NCBI RefSeq assembly: GCF_014649335.1
Contig: NZ_BMSV01000001.1
Location: 744,001 to 808,000 of the forward strand
Direction of reading: 5' to 3'
DNA length: 64,000 nt
Source of the DNA: Streptomyces roseolilacinus
GTDB lineage: Bacteria; Actinomycetota; Actinomycetes; Streptomycetales; Streptomycetaceae
Under the pieces are notes generated by a model. The model did not search any database. It saw nothing but the letters and a program-made list of their open reading frames with translations, and was not told where the DNA came from. Shown piece by piece: positions 1-6,903 of this stretch (its first letter is position 1; every line of letters starts with the position of its first letter). The translations under genes were made by a program, and so were the position numbers.

Positions 1-60
1 AGAACCGTAAACCGGGTCGATGATGACCGGGCGCTTCGGGGCGGGGCCCTTACGAGGCAT
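1..60 (-). CDS. rpsG: 30S ribosomal protein S7, N-terminal fragment (cut by window edge)
   Basis: Only the first 20 codons are present, reading MPRKGPAPKRPVIIDPVYGS, which is the actinobacterial S7 N-terminus. S7 binds the 3' major domain of 16S rRNA and nucleates assembly of the 30S head. The ATG lies two bases after the rpsL stop codon, and its GGAGAAG ribosome-binding site lies inside the end of rpsL, so the two genes are translationally coupled. The rest of the gene lies beyond base 1. Confidence 0.95.
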   Translation of the reverse strand, partial: MPRKGPAPKRPVIIDPVYGS

Positions 61-62
61 TC

Positions 63-434
63 TTACTTCTCCTTCTTGGCGCCGTAGCGGCTGCGGGCCT
101 GCTTGCGGTTCTTGACACCCTGGGTGTCGAGCGAGCCGCGGATGATCTTGTAGCGAACACCCGGCAGGTCCTTCACACGGCCACCACGCACGAGCACGAT
201 GGAGTGCTCCTGCAGGTTGTGTCCCTCACCCGGAATGTAGGCCGTGACCTCGATCCCAGAGGTCAGACGCACACGCGCGACCTTGCGGAGGGCCGAGTTC
301 GGCTTCTTCGGGGTGGTCGTGAACACGCGCGTGCAGACGCCGCGGCGCTGAGGGGAACCCTCGAGTGCGGGCGTCTTGTTCTTCTCGACCTTGTCCTGCC
401 GGCCCTTCCGGACCAGCTGCTGGATCGTAGGCAC
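63..434 (-). CDS. rpsL: 30S ribosomal protein S12
   Basis: The 123-residue product is S12, which sits at the decoding centre of the 30S subunit and controls translational accuracy. The GTG start is chosen because it gives the family length and follows a GGAGAAG ribosome-binding site; a reading frame continues further upstream but has no S12-like sequence. The motif [11 protein letters not shown] carries Lys43 and the loop GGRVKDLPG carries Lys88. Both are the unmutated residues whose substitution gives streptomycin resistance, so the allele looks wild type. It is the first gene of the str operon, coupled to rpsG, with a promoter at 629-657. Confidence 0.97.
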   Translation of the reverse strand: MPTIQQLVRKGRQDKVEKNKTPALEGSPQRRGVCTRVFTTTPKKPNSALRKVARVRLTSGIEVTAYIPGEGHNLQEHSIVLVRGGRVKDLPGVRYKIIRGSLDTQGVKNRKQARSRYGAKKEK

Positions 435-628
435 TACTTCTCCGGTTTCTGTGTGCCGTGTAGTGAAGCTAACCTGAAACGTCACCGACCCACGCGGTCG
501 GGTGTGTCGGATCCTGCGCACTTCCGCCGCAGGGCGGAAATGGGCGCGGATCACGGTGGCCGTCCACGGCTCGCCGTGCGGTTGAAGACACGCACAGGAG
601 CCCAGGCACACCCCAGGCACAAGGTCTG

Positions 629-657
629 AGCGTACCTACCGTACGGACCTGGGTCAA
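629..657 (-). promoter_or_regulatory. Probable rpsL (str operon) promoter
   Basis: Reading the minus strand, a TTGACC -35 (652-657) is followed after 17 bases by a TACGCT -10 (629-634), which fits the TTGACN/TANNNT pattern of the principal Streptomyces sigma factor. It leaves a leader of roughly 190 bases before the rpsL GTG. The rest of the 435-813 interval shows no convincing gene; it is GC-rich and carries only chance open frames. Confidence 0.6.
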
Positions 658-813
658 AACAAATGGCCTCGCCCGGACCGGCCCCCACGAGCCGCCCCCG
701 GCCGCACCCGGGCCGGGGCGACGGGCGGGACCGCGGCGGCGGGGAGGGCGGGGCCGGGGCCGCGGGCCCGGGAGGACGGGACCGCGGCGGCGGAGGACCG
801 GCGCGGCCACGGC

Positions 814-1833
814 TCAGGCGCCCTCGTCGCCGGGTACGGACGGCTGCCGGGGGCGTCCGCCGGTCTGGCCGCGCCGGGGGCGGCGCGGGGCGACGATCTT
901 CGGGATGGTGGGGACCTTCGACGTGCGGCTCTTGGGGGCGAAGGCGTGGCGGGGCGCCGAGGAGGGCCCGGCGCCGCTCCCGTCGGGGGTGGGCGCTTCG
1001 GGGGCGGGCGCTTCGGGGGCGTCGACGTCGGGCCCCTCCGGGGCGTCGGCGTCGGGCGCTTCGGGGCCGTCGGCGCCCTGCGGGGCCTCCCCGGACGCGG
1101 CGGGTCCGGCGGTGGGCGGCGCGCCCGGGGCGCCGGAGGCCGGGCGGGTCCCGGGCGGGCCGTCGGATGCGGCGGAGCCGTCGGGTGCGGCGGGCGCGGC
1201 GGAACGTTTCGGCGCCGGGGCGTGCGGGAGGCCGGCGGGCGCGCCGGACCCGCCGGTACCGGTCGGCGTGGTGGCGCCGGGGGGATCGTCCGGCGCGGAG
1301 GAGGGCGTCCCGGCGGAGTGCGGCGCGGGCCCGGGCGCCGCGGTGTCGCCCCGTACGCCGGTCTCGCCGCCCGTGACCGGGTCGACCCCCCTTCCCCCGC
1401 CCTCCAGCCGGGGGTCGGGGTCCGCCGCGTAGGGCAGGTGGCGGTCGCGCGGGAAGGGGATGACGGAGCCGGGGCCGTGCGTCCGGTCGACCAGGCGCAA
1501 CGGCCGGGACCGCCCGCCGCGGGCCTCCTCCACCAGCGGGGCGAAGTGGAGGGCGGCGTCGCGCCAGCCGTGGGCGTACGCCGTGAACTCGCGGCGCTCG
1601 ACCTCCTCGCGGAGCAGTACGGCGATCTCCTCGGGCGCGTGGTCCTCCAGCAGCCGTCCCAGCAGGCCCAGCAGGCCCGGGAGGTCGTCGGGCGGGGAGG
1701 GGGGCTCGTCGGCGGCGGGGCGTCCGGCGGCCGGGTCGCGGGCCGGGTCTCCCGCCGGCGGGCCTTCGTGACCGGTGCGGCTGTCGCCCGCGCCGTCGCC
1801 CGCGGGCGGGGAACACTCTTCGCCCTCGACCAT
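814..1833 (-). CDS. Hypothetical protein with short folded core and long disordered Pro/Ala/Glu region
   Basis: Function not recognised. The 339-residue product has a compact predicted helical part at about residues 35-90 (DDLPGLLGLLGRLLEDHAPEE, then a segment ending HGWRDAALHF). A long Ala/Pro/Gly/Asp-rich, probably disordered stretch follows, and a basic tail ends in KVPTIPKIVAPRRPRRG. The ATG at 1833 is preceded by GGAAAGAG at good spacing; an ATG at 1872 in the same frame lacks a site. It lies downstream of the XRE gene on the same strand and may share its transcript. Its GW-x-[DE]-A motif resembles one in the 4291-4614 product. The coding call rests on frame length and the conserved-looking core. 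Confidence 0.6.
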   Translation of the reverse strand: MVEGEECSPPAGDGAGDSRTGHEGPPAGDPARDPAAGRPAADEPPSPPDDLPGLLGLLGRLLEDHAPEEIAVLLREEVERREFTAYAHGWRDAALHFAPLVEEARGGRSRPLRLVDRTHGPGSVIPFPRDRHLPYAADPDPRLEGGGRGVDPVTGGETGVRGDTAAPGPAPHSAGTPSSAPDDPPGATTPTGTGGSGAPAGLPHAPAPKRSAAPAAPDGSAASDGPPGTRPASGAPGAPPTAGPAASGEAPQGADGPEAPDADAPEGPDVDAPEAPAPEAPTPDGSGAGPSSAPRHAFAPKSRTSKVPTIPKIVAPRRPRRGQTGGRPRQPSVPGDEGA

Positions 1834-2045
1834 CAACGCGTCTCTTTCCGTGTCCCGTTGCCGCCGACCCATCCAGCGTCGCAGGCGTTCCCGAGCGGCG
1901 CATGCGTGTCGCCGGTGGCGCTCGACGCGCGGCTCGGACGGGCTTCGGCCTGCGTAAACAGGAGAGGACAGACCGTGACACCTTACCGGGGTGGAGGGAG
2001 GCGGCCACCTCGGAGGCCGGGCGGCGGCGGACCGCCCGGCCGGGT

Positions 2046-2486
2046 TCACTCCTTGGCGAGCGGCGCGCGGCGCGCCGGGGCGGCCGGCAGGAACTGACCG
2101 GCCACCTTCATGAACATCTCGCGCTGCTCCGGCGGCACGCCCAGCCCGGCGGCGGCCTCCTCCAGCGTCAGGCGGCGGCCCTCCCCCGCGTCCCGCGGCG
2201 GCGCTTCGGCGACCTGCGGCAGCGGGAGGTCGTCCTCCGTGAGCCGCCCGGATCTGATCAGCATGTCCCGCACGGGCACGTCCAGCACGTGGGCGAGACG
2301 GCGCGTCGTCTCCAGGTCCGGCATGCTCTGGCGCTGCAGCAGCCGGGTGATGGCCGCGCGGTGGACGCCGGCCTCGTCCGCGAGACGGGACTTACCCCCT
2401 CCGCGGGGACTGTCGATGTCGAAGCCGCGGCGGCGGATCAGTTCCTCGATCCAGGCGGCGAACTGTTCCAGGTCACTGGCGGTCAT
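2046..2486 (-). CDS. XRE-type helix-turn-helix regulator of the tail locus
   Basis: The 146-residue product has a Cro/C1-type DNA-binding domain at about residues 31-72 (KSRLADEAGVHRAAITRLLQ, then DLETTRRLAHVLDVPV). A short C-terminal region of unclear role follows. Such proteins usually act as repressors or activators of the adjacent phage-derived genes. It is divergent from the WhiB-like gene at 2685, and the 198-base gap between them carries two copies of the locus-specific GTTGCG-N4-CGCAC-like motif. This makes it the first candidate for the factor that binds that motif. Target and sign of regulation are inferred. Confidence 0.8.
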   Translation of the reverse strand: MTASDLEQFAAWIEELIRRRGFDIDSPRGGGKSRLADEAGVHRAAITRLLQRQSMPDLETTRRLAHVLDVPVRDMLIRSGRLTEDDLPLPQVAEAPPRDAGEGRRLTLEEAAAGLGVPPEQREMFMKVAGQFLPAAPARRAPLAKE

Positions 2487-2600
2487 GTGTGGGGTCGCCT
2501 CCCTCCGAAGCGAGCCTCAGACTATCGCGCTTGCGCGCACGGAATTACGCGCTCCCCCGCCCGCACCGTGCAGATTCCGAGAAGATCAAAGCCCTCTTGA

Positions 2601-2643
2601 GTTGCGAGCGTGCACGCAACATGACAAGGTGCGTACTCGCAAC
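2601..2643. promoter_or_regulatory. Divergent control region with two copies of the tail-locus operator motif
   Basis: Between the XRE gene and the WhiB-like gene lies GTTGCGAGCGTGCACGCAAC (2601-2620), an imperfect palindrome with GTTGCG/CGCAAC ends. At 2629-2643, read on the minus strand, lies GTTGCGAGTACGCAC. Both are variants of GTTGCG-N4-CGCAC, which recurs exactly at 2980-2994 and 4726-4740. The position suits control of both divergent genes. Confidence 0.6.
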
Positions 2644-2684
2644 ATCTTCTCCGGTCGCCCCTTCCGCCACGCTCAGGAGTCCGC

Positions 2685-2975
2685 ATGCCGTCCGCCCCAC
2701 CCCCGCCCCTGTCCGAGGTCATGGAGTTCTTCGGCTGGCGCGCCGCGGCCGCGTGCTCGGGACTGCCCCCGCACGTCGTGTTCGCCCGCCGGGAGGCGGA
2801 GGCCGGGCCCGCGCTGACGGCCTGCGGGAGGTGCCCGGTCGTGGACCGCTGCCTGGAGGCCGTGGCGCCCGCCGAAAGCTGGTTCGACGGCGTCAGCGGG
2901 GGGCGGCTCTGGCGCAACGGCCGCCCCGTCGCGCTCCGCCACCGCCATGACGGGACGCGGGCCGACGCCGCCTGA
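2685..2975 (+). CDS. WhiB-like (Wbl) iron-sulfur protein, divergent member
   Basis: The 96-residue product has the four-cysteine pattern of the Wbl family: Cys24, then Cys47-x2-Cys50-x5-Cys56, followed by a Trp/Gly turn (WFDGVSGG, residues 66-73). In classical Wbl proteins the cysteines hold a [4Fe-4S] cluster and the turn (usually GVWGG) contacts sigma region 4; here the central Trp of the turn is Ser. An AGGAG site precedes the ATG. It heads the rightward regulatory genes and may respond to redox state or NO, or partner sigma factor at tail-locus promoters. Wbl proteins are also common in actinophages, which fits the context. Confidence 0.8.
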   Translation: MPSAPPPPLSEVMEFFGWRAAAACSGLPPHVVFARREAEAGPALTACGRCPVVDRCLEAVAPAESWFDGVSGGRLWRNGRPVALRHRHDGTRADAA

Positions 2976-2979
2976 GGAC

Positions 2980-2994
2980 GTTGCGCGCTCGCAC
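2980..2994. promoter_or_regulatory. Tail-locus operator motif, exact copy 1
   Basis: GTTGCGCGCTCGCAC lies just after the WhiB-like gene and about 90 bases before the ATG at 3085. The identical 15-mer occurs at 4726-4740. The inverted ends (GTTGCG and CGCAC) suggest a dimeric regulator. Confidence 0.6.
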
Positions 2995-3084
2995 ACCACC
3001 CCCGTCCCGTACGGAACACCGCCGCGGGCCGCCCGGACCCACCCCGGCGCCTCGCACCCCCTCACGTCACGCTGGGAGCACTCC

Positions 3085-3837
3085 ATGGCCGAACCGACGC
3101 CCACCGCACGCACCCTCCAGGACGCGGCCCTCTGGATCGAGGCGCTGCTGCGGCAGTTCCCCGAACTGCTGACCGAGCTGGCCCCCGGCCGGCCCTCCCC
3201 CGGCACCGCTCCCGAACGGCGGCGGGACCCCTCCCCCGAGACGGCGCGGCGCGTACGCGAGGAGCGGCGGGACGCGCTGCTGGTCGAGCAGCGGCACGGG
3301 CTGACCGCGCCCGGGTACTCGGCCGCGCCCCTGCGCCTCCACGTCTCCGACGCCGTACGGGACATCACCGACGGGGTCGTCGAGCTGGACGAGGCCGTCC
3401 ACGACAAGCTCGGGCTCGGCCGCCCGCGCCACGCGCGGGTGCCGCAGCGGCTGGTCCGGATCGCCGGCCTGCTGGACCGGGTGGCCGGCCACCCCGCGCT
3501 CGCCGCCCACGTGCGGGACGAGTGCCGTCGCATGGCGCGTCGTTGCGCGCGCGTCCTCGGCGACTCGGAGTCGATCGTCCGGGTGCGGGGCCGCTGCCCG
3601 TGGTGCGACTCGGTGTCGCTGCGCGCCTTCCCCGCCCGTCGCGCGGTGCTCTGCGTGAACCCGGCGTGCCGGTGCGAGGCCGCGGAGTGCGACTGCCGTA
3701 CGGACCCGGCGTACCGGCACGTCTGGCACGAGGGCGAGTGGGAGGGCCTGGCGCGCACCGCCGGGACGGACCGGGCGGAGATCGACGCCTCCATGGACGA
3801 GACCGCGGACGCGCGGACCGGCCCGCGGGCCGGGTGA
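3085..3837 (+). CDS. Cysteine-rich zinc-ribbon-like protein of unknown function
   Basis: Function not recognised. The 250-residue protein begins with a predicted helical region (LQDAALWIEALLRQFPELLT, residues 11-30). Its distal half contains a metal-binding-looking cluster: Cys171-x2-Cys174, then Cys190, Cys195, Cys197, Cys202 and Cys204 with nearby His residues. The ATG is chosen for the GGGAG site eight bases upstream; an earlier ATG in frame at 2947 would overlap the preceding gene. It lies downstream of an exact operator motif (2980-2994) and upstream of a small HTH gene. It probably belongs to the regulatory arm and could bind nucleic acid, but this is a guess from the ribbon. Confidence 0.65.
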   Translation: MAEPTPTARTLQDAALWIEALLRQFPELLTELAPGRPSPGTAPERRRDPSPETARRVREERRDALLVEQRHGLTAPGYSAAPLRLHVSDAVRDITDGVVELDEAVHDKLGLGRPRHARVPQRLVRIAGLLDRVAGHPALAAHVRDECRRMARRCARVLGDSESIVRVRGRCPWCDSVSLRAFPARRAVLCVNPACRCEAAECDCRTDPAYRHVWHEGEWEGLARTAGTDRAEIDASMDETADARTGPRAG

Positions 3838-3892
3838 CCGCACCGGCCCGCTTCCCGCACCCAACCACCCGCCCGCATCGAAGGGACCGCAG

Positions 3893-4117
3893 ATGACCAC
3901 CGACCACAGGAGCCCCCGGACGGCCCTCACCGCCGACACGTTGATCAACAGCGACCTCGCCGCGGCGGAGGCGGGCGTCGTGCCGGCCACGATCCGCAAG
4001 TGGGTCCAGCTCGGCCACCTGGTGCCCTCCGGGCGCCGGGGCCGGGCCCTCCTCTACCGGCTGGAGGACGTGTTCGCGGCCGAGCGGGCGGCCCGGCGCA
4101 AGAGCCCCGCCCGCTGA
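3893..4117 (+). CDS. Small MerR/excisionase-like helix-turn-helix protein
   Basis: The 74-residue product is essentially one winged helix domain of the HTH_17/BldC type (residues about 18-65). The core is LAAAEAGVVPATIRKWVQLG, followed by the wing GRRGRALLYRLEDV. Proteins of this size bind DNA as head-to-tail arrays (BldC) or act as excisionases and regulators (AlpA). With no integrase in the locus, a transcriptional role is more likely. GAAGGGA precedes the ATG. A strong hairpin follows at 4237-4269 and ends the rightward regulatory transcript. Confidence 0.75.
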   Translation: MTTDHRSPRTALTADTLINSDLAAAEAGVVPATIRKWVQLGHLVPSGRRGRALLYRLEDVFAAERAARRKSPAR

Positions 4118-4236
4118 CGGCGGCCCCTCCGGCCGGCCCCGGGCCGGCACGCCGGACGGGCCCACCGGCGCTCGGGTCCACACCGGCACACCGGCGCTCG
4201 CGGGCGCACGAACACACGGACGCACGGCCCACGAGA

Positions 4237-4269
4237 GAGGCGGCCACCCCCACACGGGGTGGCCGCCTC
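4237..4269. terminator. Bidirectional hairpin terminator
   Basis: GAGGCGGCCACCCC (4237-4250) and GGGGTGGCCGCCTC (4256-4269) form a perfect 14-bp stem with a five-base loop. It lies between the convergent genes 3893-4117 (+) and 4291-4614 (-). Very similar stems end rpoC (18069-18108) and rplL (26049-26080). Confidence 0.8.
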
Positions 4270-4290
4270 CGCCGTGTGCGCGGACCCGCG

Positions 4291-4614
4291 TCAGGGTCCG
4301 TCGTCCCCGTCCGGGCGCATGGGCAGCACCTGCGCGTCACCGGGGTCGGGGTGCGTTCTGCCCAGGTGGGCGACGGCCTCCTGCCAGCCTCCGGCGAATC
4401 CGTGCACCTCGGCCTCGACCGAGATCCGCGCGCCGATCTTCCCGACCACCGCGGTGAGCACTCTCGCCGTCTCATCCGTGTAGACCCCGGTCTCGCCCGC
4501 CTCGGCGGCGACCTCCAGGGCAGCGGCGACCACTTCGGTCAGCCGCTCATGAGCACTGCCGGCACTGCTGGCCACACGCACCTGCCGTTCCCCGTTCGCA
4601 CAACGAGCTGCCAT
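4291..4614 (-). CDS. Small hypothetical protein next to the LexA-like box
   Basis: Function not recognised. The 107-residue protein is mostly predicted helix (AHERLTEVVAAALEVAAEAG). It contains the motif GFAGGWQEAVAHL, similar to HGWRDAALHF in the product of 814-1833. Its start lies only about 20 bases from a LexA-like palindrome (4634-4649), so it may be a damage-induced regulator such as an anti-repressor. It points away from the tail module, and the two share the 4615-4930 control region. Coding is supported by a GAGGGCG site and placement between clear signals. Confidence 0.6.
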   Translation of the reverse strand: MAARCANGERQVRVASSAGSAHERLTEVVAAALEVAAEAGETGVYTDETARVLTAVVGKIGARISVEAEVHGFAGGWQEAVAHLGRTHPDPGDAQVLPMRPDGDDGP

Positions 4615-4633
4615 TCGCCCTCACCGAACGTGT

Positions 4634-4649
4634 TCGAATGTATGTTCGA
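4634..4649. promoter_or_regulatory. LexA/SOS-box-like palindrome
   Basis: TCGAATGTATGTTCGA differs at one base from the actinobacterial SOS consensus TCGAAC-N4-GTTCGA. It is part of a larger inverted repeat TTCGAA-N6-TTCGAA (4633-4650) and adjoins CGAACGTGTTCG (4625-4636). It sits in an unusually AT-rich stretch between the divergent gene at 4614 and the tail module. This position would place the locus under DNA-damage control, as in many prophages and tailocins. Confidence 0.5.
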
Positions 4650-4725
4650 AATCATGAGGGTACGCCTCCCGCGCACCCCCGCACCACCCGAAACGCGCCT
4701 TCCAGAGGCGACCGCGCACGAACAA

Positions 4726-4740
4726 GTTGCGCGCTCGCAC
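4726..4740. promoter_or_regulatory. Tail-locus operator motif, exact copy 2, upstream of the tail module
   Basis: GTTGCGCGCTCGCAC is identical to 2980-2994. It is followed by CACTATGGAT, which contains a possible -10, and lies 190 bases before the first tail gene. This makes it the likely main control point of the tail operon. No clear -35 at standard spacing is visible, so an activator may be needed. Confidence 0.6.
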
Positions 4741-4930
4741 GATCTCAATCACTATGGATGCAGCGGCGGAGCTGTGCCCGCATCCCTCCAGGGCACCGCT
4801 CCGCCGCCCGTGTGTCCGGGCGGTGCCCGTGGACCCGGCCCACGCCCGACGGCGGCCCCGGCCGCCGAGCGCGCCCCGGTCACCGCCCGGGCCCCTCCGG
4901 CCCCCGTACGAACAGGAGTGATTCCCCGTC

Positions 4931-5338
4931 ATGAGCTCAGCCCCGAGCACCTTCCCCGACGTGGAGGCCATCGTCGTGGACCTCCTCTCCGACCGGCCGG
5001 AGCTGGCGGGGGCGGTCGTCGACGAGTCACCGCCGACCGGTTTCGACGGCACCCAGCGGGCCGTGATCGTCTCCCGCCGCGGCGGCGCCTGGATCGACGA
5101 CCTCCACCTCGACCGGCCGCTGATCGAACTGGAGGTGTACGGCCCCGACAAGACGGCCGCGCACGCCCTGGCCAACGCGGCCCGCGCGGTGCTGCTGCGA
5201 TGCGCCGGCACCGTGTTCGGCACCTCGGTCATCACCGACGTCGCCGAGGCCGACGGCCCGCGCTGGCTGCCCGACTACGTCTACACGGCCGCGAACCGCT
5301 ACCTCTGCGTGATCCGGCTCTCCGTGCGTACGGGCTGA
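4931..5338 (+). CDS. Probable tail terminator / tail completion protein
   Basis: The 135-residue product opens the tail module. Its pattern fits small tail-completion proteins: an N-terminal helix (FPDVEAIVVDLL), a central strand region (RAVIVSRRGGAWIDDLHLDRP), then ELEVYGPDKTAAHALANAARAVLL, where a strand leads into an amphipathic helix. In siphophages such proteins cap the growing tail tube and join it to the head. Here, with no head genes, it would simply close the tube. The identification rests on size, pattern and position before the major tail protein. AGGAG lies a little far from the ATG. Confidence 0.7.
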   Translation: MSSAPSTFPDVEAIVVDLLSDRPELAGAVVDESPPTGFDGTQRAVIVSRRGGAWIDDLHLDRPLIELEVYGPDKTAAHALANAARAVLLRCAGTVFGTSVITDVAEADGPRWLPDYVYTAANRYLCVIRLSVRTG

Positions 5339-5394
5339 CCCCGCCCGTACGCCGCCCCGTACGGACCGGCCCCGCCGCCCGTACCCCACCGACC

Positions 5395-5422
5395 AGGCCC
5401 CGCCAGTCCCGGCGGGGCCTTT
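5395..5422 (+). terminator. Hairpin upstream of the major tail protein gene
   Basis: AGGCCCCGCC (5395-5404) pairs with GGCGGGGCCT (5411-5420) and is followed by TTT. It could attenuate read-through or stabilise the 5' end of the transcript of the major tail protein. Confidence 0.6.
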
Positions 5423-5476
5423 GCCGTACCCACGGCAACCCCACCGCACCACCCGATCCCCTCCAAGGAGCACACC

Positions 5477-6091
5477 ATGGCAGGCAACTCCGCTTCCGAG
5501 ATCCGCGTCGCCGGTACCGGACGGGTCCTCGTCGCCCCCCTGGGCGCCGCCCTCCCGACCACCTTCTCCGCCAACCCGTCCACCGACTGGGACGGCAGCT
5601 GGGTGGACCTCGGGTACACGACGACCGACGGCGTGACCTTCTCCAAGAAGGACAAGCTGGACCCGGTCGAGACGTGGCAGTCCATCAGCCCGGCCCGGTT
5701 CGTCTACTCGGACCGCGACCTGACGCTGAAGTTCTCCATGCTCCAGTTCAACGAGGACACGCTGCCGTTCTTCATGGGCGGCAGCAAGACCGACATCGTC
5801 TCCGGCGGCACCGCCAACCCGGGCGTCTTCACCTTCGACGTGCCGGACGGTCCGACCTTCGACGAGCGGGCCCTCGGCCTGGAGTTCACCGACGGCACGA
5901 ACGTGACCTACCGCTTCGTCATCCCGCGCGGCCAGGTCACGGCCACCGACGACATCAAGCTCGCCCGCAAGGCGGCCGCGTCGCTCGGTGTCACCTTCAC
6001 CGCGCTGTCGGCCGGTGACGGGGAGCCGCTGGCCACCTTCGTCATGAAGGACCCGGCGTACGGCGCGGCCACCGCCCCCGCCACCGCCTGA
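5477..6091 (+). CDS. Major tail (tube) protein
   Basis: The 204-residue product follows AAGGAG. Size, position between tail terminator and chaperone, and a beta-rich sequence (GSWVDLGYTTTDGVTFSKKD, then TLKFSMLQFNEDTLPFFMGG) fit the tube-forming protein of long-tailed phages. These proteins stack as hexameric rings round the tape measure. A perfect 15-bp hairpin follows at 6103-6137 and a smaller one precedes the gene, so it may be expressed at higher level than its neighbours, as the abundant tube subunit requires. An Ala/Pro-rich tail closes the protein. Confidence 0.85.
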   Translation: MAGNSASEIRVAGTGRVLVAPLGAALPTTFSANPSTDWDGSWVDLGYTTTDGVTFSKKDKLDPVETWQSISPARFVYSDRDLTLKFSMLQFNEDTLPFFMGGSKTDIVSGGTANPGVFTFDVPDGPTFDERALGLEFTDGTNVTYRFVIPRGQVTATDDIKLARKAAASLGVTFTALSAGDGEPLATFVMKDPAYGAATAPATA

Positions 6092-6102
6092 TCACCACCC
6101 CC

Positions 6103-6137
6103 GCGCCGGGCGGGAGCCGTCCGCTCCCGCCCGGCGC
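6103..6137 (+). terminator. Perfect hairpin after the major tail protein gene
   Basis: GCGCCGGGCGGGAGC (6103-6117) and GCTCCCGCCCGGCGC (6123-6137) form a 15-bp stem with a five-base loop, lying 53 bases before the chaperone ATG. There is no T-tract, so it probably acts as a partial terminator or as a 3' stabiliser. Confidence 0.6.
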
Positions 6138-6189
6138 GCACTCCACCCCTTCACCACCGCAGAGCCCCAGAGACACGGAGACGCCCATC

Positions 6190-6480
6190 ATGACCTCGTT
6201 CAACGTCAACGCCGCCCGCGCCCAGCGCCTGGAAGCGCTCGGCCAGACCTGGTCGTTCGAGCTGGATGGTGAGACCTTCGAGCTTCCGACCGAGCTCACC
6301 CGCGGCGTCGCCGGCGGGCTGAAGGACCTCGACGACAACGACGTCGACGGCCTGCTCCTCCTGCTGATGGGCAAGGAGCAGTTCGCACGCTTCGGGAAGC
6401 ACGAGGTCACCATGCAGGACATCGCCGCCATCCTGGAGGCGTACGGCAAGGAGACCGGGCTCGGCCTGGGGGAAGACTGA
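6190..6480 (+). CDS. Tail assembly chaperone (gpG-like)
   Basis: The 96-residue product lies in the slot for the lambda gpG-type chaperone, between major tail protein and tape measure. Its sequence (SFELDGETFELPTELTRGV, and later GKEQFARFGKHEVTMQDI) is typical of this class in Streptomyces phages. The gene ends in a run of five G followed by AA, four codon-lengths or fewer from the TGA, overlapping a second frame that stays open to 6884. These proteins keep the tape measure soluble and recruit the tube subunit; they are not in the finished tail. Confidence 0.85.
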   Translation: MTSFNVNAARAQRLEALGQTWSFELDGETFELPTELTRGVAGGLKDLDDNDVDGLLLLLMGKEQFARFGKHEVTMQDIAAILEAYGKETGLGLGED

Positions 6481-6884
6481 GCCTCGACGAGTTCGTCACC
6501 GAACACGCCGAGGCCCTCGAAGCCGACCTCCTGAGGCACTACGGCGTGGACCTGCTGGACTGGCACCGCGGCCGGCTCTCCTCACGCCGGCTCACAGTGC
6601 TGATCAAGCACATGCCCCAGGACAGTGCCCTGTGCAGGGAACGGGACGGCGAGGCGGCGGAGTGGTCGGTCACCGACTACCTCCTGGCCGCCCTCGTCGA
6701 CCACATGGCGGCGGCGAACTGGATGTTCGCCTCCGTCCACTCGGACGAGGACTCCGACCCGCCGGAGCAGCCTGTTCCGGTCCCGCGGCCGGGTGACCGC
6801 GAGCGCCGGGAGGAAGTGGAGCAGTCACCGCCGGAGGAGGCAGGGTTCCCGGACCCGGCGGAGCTGGGCCGCTTCTTCTCCTGA
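6468..6884 (+). CDS. Tail assembly chaperone C-terminal extension (gpGT-like) made by -1 frameshift
   Basis: The -1 frame is open through the end of the upstream gene and reads SLDEFVTEHAEALEADLLRH immediately after it, then GVDLLDWHRGRLSSRRLTVL. This is the usual T-domain sequence of actinophage chaperones. There is no ribosome-binding site for a separate start at 6546 (GTG). Slippage at GGGGGAA (6468-6474) would fuse the two parts into a protein of about 230 residues. Such frameshifts set the G to GT ratio needed for tail assembly. The C-terminus is rich in Pro and Glu. The exact slip position is inferred. Confidence 0.8.
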   Translation, partial: GGRLSLDEFVTEHAEALEADLLRHYGVDLLDWHRGRLSSRRLTVLIKHMPQDSALCRERDGEAAEWSVTDYLLAALVDHMAAANWMFASVHSDEDSDPPEQPVPVPRPGDRERREEVEQSPPEEAGFPDPAELGRFFS

Positions 6885-6903
6885 GCCGCGGCCGGCGCCA
6901 CCG

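Noticed and set aside
551-2008. Several overlapping frames on both strands between 470 and 2100
   Set aside because: Only the frame ending at 814 has a folded-looking core and a ribosome-binding site. The others are Arg/Pro/Gly-rich shadows typical of GC-rich DNA.
4625-4636. CGAACGTGTTCG as a second LexA box
   Set aside because: The half-sites are separated by two bases rather than the four needed for LexA, so it is not counted as a site.
6546-6884. An independent gene starting at GTG 6546
   Set aside because: There is no ribosome-binding site and the frame already encodes conserved T-domain sequence upstream of 6546, so a frameshift product is more likely.
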